Source: Subsaxibacter sp. CAU 1640
Lineage (GTDB): Bacteria; Bacteroidota; Bacteroidia; Flavobacteriales; Flavobacteriaceae
Length of the DNA: 64,000 nt
Direction: 5' to 3'
Assembly (NCBI RefSeq): GCF_023156585.1
Contig: NZ_JALNMI010000005.1
Span: 248,001-312,000 of the forward strand
A model generated the notes under the pieces. That model ran no database searches. It saw only the letters and a program-made list of their open reading frames with translations, and was not told where the DNA came from. Each line of letters begins with the position of its first letter. Position 1 is the stretch's first letter. A program made the translations under genes and the position numbers. Shown piece after piece: positions 8,515 to 16,931 of this stretch.

Positions 8515-9615
8515 ATGACTTCAGAGATCATAAGCCCTAAAGAGCTATATAAAGTTGATCCAGTCTTTGGTCAAGTTTCGTTTGATGACCACGAGCAAAT
8601 CGTATTTTGCAACGACAAAGATAATGGTTTAAAAGCAATAATTGGTATTCATAACACAGTTTTAGGGCCTGCCTTGGGAGGTACCAGAATGTGGAGCTAC
8701 GGCAACGAGTGGGAAGCATTGAATGACGTATTGCGTCTTTCAAGAGGAATGACTTTTAAATCAGCTATTACAGGATTGAATCTCGGTGGTGGAAAGGCAG
8801 TTATCATCGGTGATGCCAAGACTCAAAAAACACCAGAATTGATGCGTAAATTCGGTGAGTTTGTTCATTCTTTAAGCGGAAAATACATTACTGCGGAAGA
8901 TGTTGGGATGACCACCGAAGATATGGACACTGTAAGAGAAGTAACACCTTATGTTACTGGTATTTCTGAAAGCAAAGGAGGCGCTGGAAATCCTTCTCCT
9001 ATAACGGCTTACGGTGTTTTTATGGGTATGAAAGCGGCAGCCAAATTTAGATTTGGTTCAGATGTGTTGGAAGACAAATCTGTTTTTGTGCAAGGTATAG
9101 GCCACGTTGGTGAGGCTTTGGTAGAACATTTGGTCAACGAAGGTGCAAAAGTGACGATAGCAGATATCAGTCAAGAACGTTTGGAGAATGTACGTTCTAA
9201 ATATAATGTTACCATTTATGGAGGAAATGATATTTATAGTGAAGAAATGGATATCTATGCACCTTGCGCACTTGGTGCAACGATCAATGACCAAACTATT
9301 GATAAAATTAAGGCAAAAATCATCGCTGGAGCTGCTAACAATCAGTTGGCAGAAGATAAACACGGTAAAATGCTTCAAGATAAGGGCATTGTTTATGCTC
9401 CGGATTTCTTGATCAATGCAGGTGGTATCATCAATGTATATGCCGAGTTGGAAAATTATGGCAAAAGAGAAATCATCCGCAAAACAGAGAATATTTACAA
9501 TACCACTTTAGAGATATTGGAACGCGCTAAAGCAAATGATGTTACTACTAATACAGCTGCTGTAAATATTGCAAAAGAACGAATTGAAACACGTAGAAAA
9601 GAAAATTCAAAATAA
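8515..9615 (+). CDS. Leucine (Glu/Leu/Phe/Val) dehydrogenase
   Basis: 366 residues. Conserved substrate and catalytic features of amino acid dehydrogenases are visible: GPALGGTRMW (51-60), MTFK with K82, LNLGGGK with K94, and TAEDVGM with the metal/amide Asp. The C-terminal half has the NAD-binding VQGIGHVGEALVEHL segment. Length and the GGTRMW and SPITAYGV motifs match leucine dehydrogenase, which oxidatively deaminates branched-chain amino acids to 2-oxo acids with NAD+. It would feed the branched-chain dehydrogenase complex, of which an E2-like subunit is encoded at 46435. Glutamate dehydrogenases are longer, so the leucine/valine/phenylalanine group is preferred. Confidence 0.88.
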   Translation: MTSEIISPKELYKVDPVFGQVSFDDHEQIVFCNDKDNGLKAIIGIHNTVLGPALGGTRMWSYGNEWEALNDVLRLSRGMTFKSAITGLNLGGGKAVIIGDAKTQKTPELMRKFGEFVHSLSGKYITAEDVGMTTEDMDTVREVTPYVTGISESKGGAGNPSPITAYGVFMGMKAAAKFRFGSDVLEDKSVFVQGIGHVGEALVEHLVNEGAKVTIADISQERLENVRSKYNVTIYGGNDIYSEEMDIYAPCALGATINDQTIDKIKAKIIAGAANNQLAEDKHGKMLQDKGIVYAPDFLINAGGIINVYAELENYGKREIIRKTENIYNTTLEILERAKANDVTTNTAAVNIAKERIETRRKENSK

Positions 9616-9659
9616 ATAGATTTCAATCGGATTTGATTTCCTGAATTATAAAATAACAC

Positions 9660-9697
9660 TATTTTTGCAGGGCGAAAGTTTAAAAAACCTTCGCCCT
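9660..9697 (+). promoter_or_regulatory. nusB promoter element overlapping a terminator-like hairpin
   Basis: TATTTTTG at 9660-9667 fits the -7 consensus. Directly after it comes a hairpin, AGGGCGAA (9669-9676) with TTCGCCCT (9690-9697), followed by TTTTAAC. It may simply terminate the upstream dehydrogenase gene 54 bp earlier, or, if the promoter is real, lie at the very 5' end of the nusB transcript. Confidence 0.55.
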
Positions 9698-9721
9698 TTT
9701 TAACTGTAAAGTTCTTTGCAA

Positions 9722-10666
9722 ATGCTAAATAGAAGACACATACGTATCAAAGTGATGCAAACCCTGTATGCCTTTGACGGTTCTGAAAGTGATGATTTTA
9801 AAAAAGAGGAGAAGTTCTTGCTGCAAAGCTTGGAGCATATGTATGACCTTTATTTGATGCAATTATCATTGTTGATAGAAATACAGAAACGCGCTGAAGA
9901 TCATCAAGAGAAAATCCAAAAAAAGCATCTTGCCACTCAAGAAGAAAAAAATCCGAATAAAAAGTTTGTAAACAATGAGATTCTTCAACTATTGAAGAAT
10001 AATGAGCCACTTAAAAACGAGCTGGAAAATCGTAAAATCGATTTCTGGTATCTCGATTTTGAGTATATAGAAATCATTTACAAAGCGATACTTGAGAGTG
10101 ATTTATATAAGGAATATATGTCTACAAGAACTTCAGATGTTAATCAAGATAAAATCTTTATTGTCGATGTGTTTTCAGAAATCATTGCGCCAAATGACAA
10201 GCTTTACGAATATATAGAAGACAAAAAACTCACTTGGATTGACGATTTACCAGTTATCAATACAATTCTTCAGAAATTGCTTCGTAAGGTCAAAAAGAGT
10301 TCTACTGATTTTCATTTTACACCGAAGCTTTACAAAGATGAGGAAGATAGAGATTTTGCTAGAGACCTTTTCAAGAAAACCTTGCTCAATCGTTCAAAGT
10401 TTAATGAGGAAATTTCAAAGAAAACGGTTAATTGGGATTCGGACCGTATTGCAAATTTAGATGCAATCTTGCTTCAAATGGCTATTTGTGAATTCCAAAA
10501 ATTTCCTTCTATACCCACAAAAGTGACTATCAATGAGTATTTGGAGATAGCGAAAGAATACTCAACACCTAAAAGTAGTATCTTCATTAATGGCATTTTG
10601 GACAAAATTGTAAAGGAGTATACAGAAGAAGGGAAGTTAAATAAAATAGGTAGAGGATTGATGTAG
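9722..10666 (+). CDS. nusB: Transcription antitermination factor NusB (extended form)
   Basis: 314 residues from ATG 9722 (MLNRRHIRIKVMQTLYAFDG); a TTG two codons upstream is less likely. The N-terminal RRHxRxxxxQxLYA helix and the C-terminal part (RIANLDAILLQMAICEF, then IPTKVTINEYLEIAKEYS and FINGILDKI) are NusB hallmarks: an all-helical factor that binds boxA RNA with NusE and suppresses termination in rRNA operons. Classical NusB is about 140 residues; the extra charged middle section (about 50-210) is the form common in Bacteroidota. It is followed by DUF1573 and yajC in the same direction, 59 and 8 bp apart. A weak hairpin lies just after the stop. Confidence 0.92.
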   Translation: MLNRRHIRIKVMQTLYAFDGSESDDFKKEEKFLLQSLEHMYDLYLMQLSLLIEIQKRAEDHQEKIQKKHLATQEEKNPNKKFVNNEILQLLKNNEPLKNELENRKIDFWYLDFEYIEIIYKAILESDLYKEYMSTRTSDVNQDKIFIVDVFSEIIAPNDKLYEYIEDKKLTWIDDLPVINTILQKLLRKVKKSSTDFHFTPKLYKDEEDRDFARDLFKKTLLNRSKFNEEISKKTVNWDSDRIANLDAILLQMAICEFQKFPSIPTKVTINEYLEIAKEYSTPKSSIFINGILDKIVKEYTEEGKLNKIGRGLM

Positions 10667-10725
10667 TGATAAAAAATCATTACTTTTATGCCCTCAAATT
10701 TTAATAATAATTAAATATTCATACC

Positions 10726-11298
10726 ATGAAAAAAGTAATTTTAGGTTTAAGTGCACTTTGTATGGTCGCTTTTACTTCATGTAAAGACAATGCTGAAAAC
10801 AAGGTTCAATCGGATAACGTAGCAGCTGCTGCTGAAAGAGATGCAAATTCTGGGAAGTTACCAAAAATTGAATTCAATGAAACAGAACATGATTTCGGGA
10901 CTATTCCTAATGGTATTCCTGTATCTACAGTTTTTAAGTATAAAAATGTTGGATCATCTCCATTGGTCGTAAGTGATATCAAAAGTACTTGTGGATGTAC
11001 AGTTCCGTCTAATTGGACAAAAGAAGTAATGCCAGGGGAAACAGGTGAATTCACAGTGGAGTTCAATGGAAAAGGAAACGGTAACCAAGTGAGTAAAACT
11101 ATCACTATGACTACCAATACTGAAAAAGGTTCTGAAGCTGTTACCATCAAAGCATTTGTAGAAGCAGACCCAAATGCTCCTAAAAAAGAAGCTGGTTCTG
11201 CTACAATAATGCAGCAACCCAACCCAACTCCTATGGGAGCTGCAGCAACTGTAAAGAGCAGCACGCAACCCGGACACGAAGGACATAACCACGATTAA
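10726..11298 (+). CDS. DUF1573 lipoprotein
   Basis: 190 residues with a lipoprotein signal (MKKVILGLSALCMVAFTSC, lipidated Cys19) followed by a charged linker. Residues about 45-140 are a DUF1573 domain, seen in EFNETEHDFGTIPNG, the YKNVGSSPLVVSDIKSTCGC segment and TITMTTNTEKG. DUF1573 is an immunoglobulin-like/ASPM-SPD-2-Hydin-like beta fold common on Bacteroidota envelopes. The tail is Pro/Ala-rich and ends in HEGHNHD, a possible metal-binding run. Position between nusB and yajC (8 bp before it) suggests co-transcription. Function unknown. Confidence 0.87.
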   Translation: MKKVILGLSALCMVAFTSCKDNAENKVQSDNVAAAAERDANSGKLPKIEFNETEHDFGTIPNGIPVSTVFKYKNVGSSPLVVSDIKSTCGCTVPSNWTKEVMPGETGEFTVEFNGKGNGNQVSKTITMTTNTEKGSEAVTIKAFVEADPNAPKKEAGSATIMQQPNPTPMGAAATVKSSTQPGHEGHNHD

Positions 11299-11306
11299 TT
11301 AGTAGA

Positions 11307-11591
11307 ATGGGAGATTTAGGTTCTTTTTTACCAATTATCGCAATGTTCGCCGTGGTGTATTTCTTTATGATCGCACCTCAAATGAAACGCGCTAAACAGG
11401 AAAAAAAGTTTGCAAGTGAACTAAAGGTTGGTGACAAAGTAGTTACCAAAAGTGGAATGTATGGTAAGATTGCTAGTTTGAATGACAAAGACAATAGTTG
11501 TGTCATCGAAACCTTGGCTGGAAAAATTAAATTTGATAGAGCAGCCATCTCAATGGAATCTAGCAAGAAAATCAATTCCTTATCCGAATAA
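11307..11591 (+). CDS. yajC: Preprotein translocase subunit YajC
   Basis: 94 residues: one N-terminal membrane helix (LPIIAMFAVVYFFMIAPQMK) followed by the cytoplasmic domain with KVGDKVVTKSGMYGKI, the family signature. YajC associates with SecDF and the Sec translocon in the inner membrane. It is the last gene of nusB-DUF1573-yajC and is followed by a strong terminator. Full length and clear. Confidence 0.95.
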   Translation: MGDLGSFLPIIAMFAVVYFFMIAPQMKRAKQEKKFASELKVGDKVVTKSGMYGKIASLNDKDNSCVIETLAGKIKFDRAAISMESSKKINSLSE

Positions 11592-11612
11592 GTTCAAAAT
11601 AGAATAAAAAAG

Positions 11613-11638
11613 AAAAGCCACTTTTTAAAGTGGCTTTT
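11613..11638. terminator. Bidirectional terminator after yajC
   Basis: A 12-bp perfect stem AAAAGCCACTTT (11613-11624) with AAAGTGGCTTTT (11627-11638), loop TT, flanked by A- and T-tracts. It sits between the convergent genes ending at 11591 and 11645. Confidence 0.85.
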
Positions 11639-11644
11639 TTATTG

Positions 11645-12241
11645 CTAACAGTTTTTATACTTGTCATTGAGACCAATGCCTTTCAGAATCATTGGTTTTA
11701 TTTTTTCCAGTCTTGAGAGTTTGGTATCTTCCCTTTTGGCGGTTTCGATATATTCTGCATACTCTCGCTGCTTTCCAGGTGTCAATAATTTGAAAGCATC
11801 GTGAAATACGGAGTTTTCTTTTAATGCAGTATTCAGTTCTTTTGGGATGCTCACTTTTTTGCCTTTTCGTTCCGGTTTAAGTTCTTTGCCCAGCTTTTGA
11901 TTTTCAATAGCTTCTTTGACATAGCTTAAAACCGCGTTCTTGTCAATTTCAGCCATTGAATTAAATCGCATCTGCCGCAATCCTTTGGTTTTTTCTTGTG
12001 CTTGCTCAAGAAGGTTTTGTTCGTCTTTTAAGAATACACCATTAAAAAACCAAATACCAAAATGATTCTTGAATGCACCCAATCCCACCACATTTTTTCC
12101 ATCAAGAGAATAAACAGGAGCGCTCCATTTAAGATTTTCTATCAGTTCTGTGGAATTAATAATGTCTCTCAATAAAGTCAATTCTTCACCAAAATGTGAG
12201 TTGACTTCGATATACTCTTCAACGGAACTTACTTTTTTCAT
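11645..12241 (-). CDS. DUF1801 / YdeI-OmdA family protein
   Basis: 198 residues in two parts. Residues about 15-115 match DUF1801 (LKWSAPVYSLDGKNVVGLGAFKNH split by a conserved FGIWFFNG strand), a small YjdI/frataxin-like fold. Residues about 130-198 match the bacteriocin-protection YdeI/OmpD-associated C-terminal helix pair (LTPGKQREYAEYIETAKRED, then RLEKIKPMI). The fusion is common in Flavobacteria. No enzymatic function is established. It starts 3 bp from the peptidase T stop on the same strand, so the two are probably co-transcribed. Confidence 0.8.
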   Translation of the reverse strand: MKKVSSVEEYIEVNSHFGEELTLLRDIINSTELIENLKWSAPVYSLDGKNVVGLGAFKNHFGIWFFNGVFLKDEQNLLEQAQEKTKGLRQMRFNSMAEIDKNAVLSYVKEAIENQKLGKELKPERKGKKVSIPKELNTALKENSVFHDAFKLLTPGKQREYAEYIETAKREDTKLSRLEKIKPMILKGIGLNDKYKNC

Positions 12242-12244
12242 AAT

Positions 12245-13507
12245 CTAATGATCTTCTTCTATGGTTTCAAAATTTTCAGTAGCTGTCAATTCAGCAATCT
12301 TACAAATAACTTCAGTAGCTTTTATCATACTTTCCACAGGAACATATTCATAACGACCGTGAAAATTATGGCCACCAGCGAAAATATTAGGACAAGGTAA
12401 TCCCATATAACTCAATTGCGCACCATCTGTACCGCCTCTAATAGGTTTGATGATAGGCTTCACGCCAACTTGCTTCATAGCTTCTTCTGCAATGTCGATG
12501 ATATGCATCACTGGCTCAACTTTCTCTTTCATATTGAAATATTGATCCTTGATTTCAATCACGATTACCTCACGTTCGTACTGCGAATTGATTTCATCAG
12601 CAAGATTCTGCATCATTGCTTTTCGAGCTTCAAAATGCTTTTTGTCGTGATCACGGATGATATAATTTAAAACCGTTTCCTCAACCTTTCCTTCCACACT
12701 TGTCAAATGGAAAAAACCTTGATAATCTTCTGTATGTTCAGGTTTCTCTAGTTCAGGCAGTGAATTGATAAATTCAGTAGCGATGTACATAGAGTTCACC
12801 ATTTTTCCTTTGGCATAACCTGGATGCACAATCTTGCCTTTAACTTTCACTTCTGCGCTGGCAGCATTGAAGTTTTCAAATTCCAATTCGCCTATCTGGC
12901 TTCCATCCATTGTGTATGCCCATTCAGCTCCAAACTTTTCAATATCAAATTTATGTGCACCTCTACCAATTTCTTCATCAGGCGTAAAACAAACTCTAAT
13001 GGTTCCGTGTTTGATTTCCGGATGTTGAATAAGATATTCCATCGCAGAAACGATTTCAGTGATTCCAGCCTTGTCATCTGCACCCAAAAGCGTGGTGCCA
13101 TCAGTAGTGATAAGTGTTTGCCCTTTATATTGAAGCAAATCATCAAAATAATCGGGAGACAACACAATGTCCAATGCCTCGTTCAGAACAATATCTTTTC
13201 CATTGTAATTTTCAACAATTTGCGGGTTGACATTCGCTCCAGTAAAATCTGGTGATGTATCAAAGTGAGACACAAAACCAATGGTAGGCACCTCGTGGTC
13301 CACATTGCTCGGTAAGGTCGCCATCACATAGGCATTTGGGTCAATAGTCACATCCTTCATTCCTATGGAAATCAATTCCTTGGTCAAGGCTTGCGCTAAA
13401 TCCCATTGCTTCGAAGTACTTGGTGTGGTGTCAGATTTTGGATCAGATTCGGTGTCAACCGTTACGTAACTGATGAAACGTTTGATTATATGTTCTTTGG
13501 ATATCAT
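12245..13507 (-). CDS. pepT: Peptidase T (tripeptide aminopeptidase)
   Basis: 420 residues, normal length for M20B peptidase T. Visible zinc and catalytic features: [10 protein letters not shown] (metal His and catalytic Asp), LLGADDKAG (bridging Asp), [11 protein letters not shown] (catalytic Glu-Glu) and the C-terminal GGTDGAQLS and [11 protein letters not shown] segments. It removes the N-terminal residue from tripeptides in the cytosol. A TACTTTTG element on the minus strand at 13568-13561 is a plausible promoter. The gene downstream on the same strand is the DUF1801/YdeI protein. Confidence 0.95.
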   Translation of the reverse strand: MISKEHIIKRFISYVTVDTESDPKSDTTPSTSKQWDLAQALTKELISIGMKDVTIDPNAYVMATLPSNVDHEVPTIGFVSHFDTSPDFTGANVNPQIVENYNGKDIVLNEALDIVLSPDYFDDLLQYKGQTLITTDGTTLLGADDKAGITEIVSAMEYLIQHPEIKHGTIRVCFTPDEEIGRGAHKFDIEKFGAEWAYTMDGSQIGELEFENFNAASAEVKVKGKIVHPGYAKGKMVNSMYIATEFINSLPELEKPEHTEDYQGFFHLTSVEGKVEETVLNYIIRDHDKKHFEARKAMMQNLADEINSQYEREVIVIEIKDQYFNMKEKVEPVMHIIDIAEEAMKQVGVKPIIKPIRGGTDGAQLSYMGLPCPNIFAGGHNFHGRYEYVPVESMIKATEVICKIAELTATENFETIEEDH

Positions 13508-13615
13508 AATATGATGGTTTTGAGGGTTCGTGTCAGATAATTTGTAAACCCTTTAGAGTTCAAAAGTACCACTATTTTTCAAATTGAAGAATGGGGTTTT
13601 TTATGAAATGAATGG

Positions 13616-13623
13616 TATTTTTG
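13616..13623 (+). promoter_or_regulatory. pyrD promoter -7 element
   Basis: TATTTTTG fits TAnnTTTG and lies 18 bp before the pyrD ATG at 13642. It overlaps a longer possible upstream start (13612), which is why the shorter start was chosen. Confidence 0.55.
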
Positions 13624-13641
13624 CACAACACTATCAACATT

Positions 13642-14658
13642 ATGTACAAACTCTTCATTAGACCGCTGCTATTTTGTTTCGACCCTGAAAAAGTCCATCA
13701 TTTCACCTTCGGAATGATTAGAACCTTGTGCAAATTCCCAGGAATGAAGGCTTTGTTTCGAAGTTTGTACCTCGTCGAAGACAAACGTTTGGAGCGACAA
13801 TTGTTTGGCTTGACTTTCAAAAATCCTGTTGGACTCGCTGCAGGTTTTGATAAGGATGCCAAGCTGTACAATGAATTGAGCAACTTCGGATTCGGCTTTA
13901 TTGAGATTGGTACGTTGACGCCAAAACCACAAGATGGCAATCCGAAAAAGAGATTGTTTCGCTTAAAAGCAGACCAAGCGATTATCAACAGAATGGGTTT
14001 CAACAATGGTGGTGTCGAGCAGGCTGTTTTAAGATTGAAGGAAAACGAGGGTGTACTGATTGGTGGCAACATCGGGAAAAATAAAATCACGCCCAATGAT
14101 GAAGCTGTTGAAGACTATAAAATATGCTTCCAAGCCTTGTTTGACTATGTCGATTATTTTGTGGTGAATGTGAGTTCGCCAAATACGCCCAATTTGAGAG
14201 CGCTTCAGGACAAAGAGCCATTAACCAAGCTTCTCAACGACCTGCAACATCTCAATTCTACCAAAACAGCAAGAAAACCAATTCTCTTAAAAATTGCTCC
14301 AGATTTGACAGACGATCAATTGATGGATATTATTGACATTGTTTCAGATACCAAAATAGATGGTGTCATCGCTACGAACACGACCATTTCACGTGAAGGC
14401 TTAAAATCTGAAAATAAATCTGAAACAGGCGGATTGAGCGGAAAACCTTTGACCAATCGTTCCACAGAAGTCATTCGGTTTTTGGCGGAAAAAAGCAACA
14501 AAGCATTCCCAATTATTGGCGTTGGAGGCATTCATTCAGCCACAGATGCTCTTGAAAAATTGGATGCTGGTGCTGATTTGGTCCAATTGTACACTGGTTT
14601 TATTTATGAAGGTCCGAAATTGATAAAAGACATCAACAAAGCATTAATGAAGAAATAA
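13642..14658 (+). CDS. pyrD: Dihydroorotate dehydrogenase (quinone), class 2
   Basis: 338 residues from ATG 13642. The N-terminal amphipathic helices ([20 protein letters not shown]) that contact the membrane quinone pool mark class 2. FMN and substrate residues are in [33 protein letters not shown] (catalytic Ser) and [11 protein letters not shown]. It oxidises dihydroorotate to orotate in pyrimidine synthesis at the inner membrane. It stands alone and meets the GNAT gene tail to tail with 4 bp between stops. Confidence 0.95.
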   Translation: MYKLFIRPLLFCFDPEKVHHFTFGMIRTLCKFPGMKALFRSLYLVEDKRLERQLFGLTFKNPVGLAAGFDKDAKLYNELSNFGFGFIEIGTLTPKPQDGNPKKRLFRLKADQAIINRMGFNNGGVEQAVLRLKENEGVLIGGNIGKNKITPNDEAVEDYKICFQALFDYVDYFVVNVSSPNTPNLRALQDKEPLTKLLNDLQHLNSTKTARKPILLKIAPDLTDDQLMDIIDIVSDTKIDGVIATNTTISREGLKSENKSETGGLSGKPLTNRSTEVIRFLAEKSNKAFPIIGVGGIHSATDALEKLDAGADLVQLYTGFIYEGPKLIKDINKALMKK

Positions 14659-14662
14659 GCGT

Positions 14663-15154
14663 CTAAATAGGTTTCTCCATCAAATAATCATCCATAATAA
14701 AGCCGTTCCCAATATCTATTTGAATGGCTTCCTTGACGTTAAATCCAAGGTATTTATACCATTCAATGGAGTTGGTATTGTATTTATTCACTGTCAACCA
14801 AAGTGTTTTCAAGTGTTTTTCTCTGCCTCTTTCAATTGCAAAATCCATCAGTTGCTTACCTAATCCAAGTCCTCTAAAATCAGCATCCACATAGATTTTA
14901 CTGATCATCAATTTTTCAGCTGCTTCATCAACTACTAAAGCCAAATACCCACAAAAGTCTTCCTCGTGTTGAATCAAAAAATAAAGATACCCTTCGTCGA
15001 TTTGTTTTGTAAAAGCATTTGTACTCTGGAATTTATCCACCATATAATCCACTTGATCTTGACCGATGATGGCAACATAATGTTGATTCCAAATCTTCTT
15101 GGCCAAGGCGGCAGTGATTTCAATCTGTTCGTCGGTGGTAACAGGAATTATCAA
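14663..15154 (-). CDS. GNAT family N-acetyltransferase
   Basis: 163 residues with the acetyl-CoA-binding motif A, SKIYVDADFRGLGLGKQLMD (about 103-122), and the later NKYNTNSIEWYKYLGF motif B. The N-terminal part (ITAALAKKIWNQHYVAIIG) resembles the spermidine/spermine and small-molecule acetyltransferase group, but the acceptor cannot be told. Cytosolic, monocistronic, convergent with pyrD. Confidence 0.85.
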   Translation of the reverse strand: MIIPVTTDEQIEITAALAKKIWNQHYVAIIGQDQVDYMVDKFQSTNAFTKQIDEGYLYFLIQHEEDFCGYLALVVDEAAEKLMISKIYVDADFRGLGLGKQLMDFAIERGREKHLKTLWLTVNKYNTNSIEWYKYLGFNVKEAIQIDIGNGFIMDDYLMEKPI

Positions 15155-15247
15155 TGAATGAATGATTTAAGTTGAAAAATGAAATTACTAAAACAGACCA
15201 CAATTTAAGTAAACTTTGAAAATAGTTTTGCTCATCACATTCTTTAT

Positions 15248-15255
15248 TATCTTTG
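15248..15255 (+). promoter_or_regulatory. Promoter -7 element of HMG-CoA lyase gene
   Basis: TATCTTTG fits TAnnTTTG and ends only 6 bp before the ATG at 15262, implying a leader of a few bases if this promoter is used. Confidence 0.5.
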
Positions 15256-15261
15256 AAGCAT

Positions 15262-16125
15262 ATGAACGACCAAATAAAGATCATCGAATGTCCGCGTGAT
15301 GCAATGCAAGGCATCAAGGATTTCATTCCGACGGAAAAGAAAGTGCAGTACATTCAGTCCTTGTTGCGCGTGGGTTTCGATACCATCGACTTTGGTAGTT
15401 TTGTATCTCCAAAAGCCATTCCGCAAATGGTAGATACGGCTGAAGTACTCTCGCGTCTCGATTTATCAAATACAAAGAGCAAGCTATTGGCAATAATCGC
15501 CAACACAAGAGGCGCCGAAGATGCATCAGTGCATCCAGAAATCAACTATTTGGGATATCCGTTCTCGATTTCTGAAAACTTTCAGATGCGTAATACCCAC
15601 AAAACCATTGCGCAGTCGGTGGAGACGCTTAAAGAAATCCTTGACATTGCCAGCAAGGTCAACAAGGAAGTGGTTGTTTACATTTCTATGGGCTTTGGAA
15701 ATCCGTATGGCGACCCTTGGAACGTGGACATCGTAGGAGATTGGACGGAACGCTTGGCGCAAATGGGAGTGAAGATTTTATCCTTGAGCGATACCGTTGG
15801 TACTTCAAACCCAGAAAATATAGATTATTTGTTTTCTAATTTGATTCCAAAATATCCTCACATCGAGTTCGGCGCACATTTACATACCACGCCTACCACG
15901 TGGCACGAAAAGGTTGATGCGGCTTACAAGGCTGGCTGTTTGCGTTTTGATGGAGCGATTCAAGGCTTTGGTGGTTGCCCAATGGCGAAAGATGAATTGA
16001 CAGGAAATATGCCTACGGAAAAACTCCTATCTTATTTTACGTCGAAAAAGAACAATAATCTGAATGCCTTGAGTTTTGAAAGTGCTTATAACGAAGCCAC
16101 GAAGATTTTTACGATGTACCATTAG
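15262..16125 (+). CDS. Hydroxymethylglutaryl-CoA lyase
   Basis: 287 residues from ATG 15262 (MNDQIKIIECPRDAMQGI); a TTG three codons earlier overlaps the promoter element and was not used. The HMGL-like TIM barrel is shown by ECPRDAMQG, DFGSFVSPKAIPQM, the metal-binding AHLHTTP, and the catalytic GFGGCPMAKDELTGN with the active-site Cys. It cleaves HMG-CoA to acetoacetate and acetyl-CoA, the last step of leucine breakdown. A secreted hypothetical gene starts 27 bp after it. Confidence 0.92.
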   Translation: MNDQIKIIECPRDAMQGIKDFIPTEKKVQYIQSLLRVGFDTIDFGSFVSPKAIPQMVDTAEVLSRLDLSNTKSKLLAIIANTRGAEDASVHPEINYLGYPFSISENFQMRNTHKTIAQSVETLKEILDIASKVNKEVVVYISMGFGNPYGDPWNVDIVGDWTERLAQMGVKILSLSDTVGTSNPENIDYLFSNLIPKYPHIEFGAHLHTTPTTWHEKVDAAYKAGCLRFDGAIQGFGGCPMAKDELTGNMPTEKLLSYFTSKKNNNLNALSFESAYNEATKIFTMYH

Positions 16126-16152
16126 GTAGAAGGCAATCGTAAAAGAGCATGG

Positions 16153-16875
16153 ATGAAAATGAATTCGATAAAACTTGTAGTGTTTGTAGCGGTTTGCTTA
16201 TCGTCATTCAAGAGCGTGGCAAAAGAATACAAGTCGCTAAAATCATATCAAAAAGAAACAAATAATAGCACATTACAGCCTCAAGATTGGTTGAAATCTG
16301 ACAGAAAACATAACACTTTAGTTTGGATGAACGCTAATCGACACAACCTGCTCAACAACAATCCTCAAGAATATCAAACCATCAAGCAGCGAAAGGATTT
16401 TTTCCTTTGGATGGACACCGAACTCAATTTAAAAGGCCACGAAGTGGTCTGGCCAAGAATGGCATATTTCATTTCCAACAAATTACGACTCTTGGAATCG
16501 TTCCCATATCAAACCTTGACCAGCCGTAAAATCAAAGACTATGCAATGGATGGCAGCAATGCAGTATTCTTCAATTCCTTTGTAATGCTGAAAGAATTAT
16601 ATGAATCCGAAGAAATTTTAAAAGGTACCAAGGCTGAAGGATGGGACAAAGAAATCCTGAAAAAGGAGCAGCATTACTGGATTTCCGACGTCTATAAAAC
16701 CATTGATGACAAGAGTCTCAAGCACATTGAACGCATTGCCAAGGGAAAATCCTTGTACAGTATTTTTGTACCGAAACAGATTCGCTTTGAAGGTGATATT
16801 GCCAATGCGGATGACAGATATTCCTACGCATTCCATAAGCTTCGCGACTACTGCAAATACTTAAAAAATAAATAA
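16153..16875 (+). CDS. Secreted protein of unknown function
   Basis: 240 residues with a Sec signal peptide (MKMNSIKLVVFVAVCLSSFKSVA). The mature part is charged and mostly helical with many Trp/Tyr residues (LVWMNANRHNL, FLWMDTELNLKG, VVWPRMAYFISNKL) and no recognised catalytic motif. The start could be the second ATG, 2 codons on. It follows the HMG-CoA lyase gene by 27 bp and may be read through from it. Not recognised; probably periplasmic or envelope associated. Confidence 0.65.
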   Translation: MKMNSIKLVVFVAVCLSSFKSVAKEYKSLKSYQKETNNSTLQPQDWLKSDRKHNTLVWMNANRHNLLNNNPQEYQTIKQRKDFFLWMDTELNLKGHEVVWPRMAYFISNKLRLLESFPYQTLTSRKIKDYAMDGSNAVFFNSFVMLKELYESEEILKGTKAEGWDKEILKKEQHYWISDVYKTIDDKSLKHIERIAKGKSLYSIFVPKQIRFEGDIANADDRYSYAFHKLRDYCKYLKNK

Positions 16876-16877
16876 AG

Positions 16878-16931
16878 TTGTAATCGCAATTTTAATCGTA
16901 TATTTGCATGCAATTAAATCCTAATTGCGAT
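16878..16931 (+). promoter_or_regulatory. guaB promoter with nested palindromes
   Basis: TTG (16878-16880) and TATATTTG (16899-16906) with an 18-bp spacer form a good Bacteroidota promoter. A 9-bp inverted repeat, ATCGCAATT (16883-16891) and AATTGCGAT (16923-16931), brackets it, and TTGCATGCAA (16904-16913) is a perfect palindrome at the expected start of transcription. They are candidate operator sites. Confidence 0.6.

Noticed and set aside
12824-13255. Plus-strand frame of 143 codons opposite peptidase T
   Set aside because: It is antisense to a clear conserved gene and has no motif or promoter.
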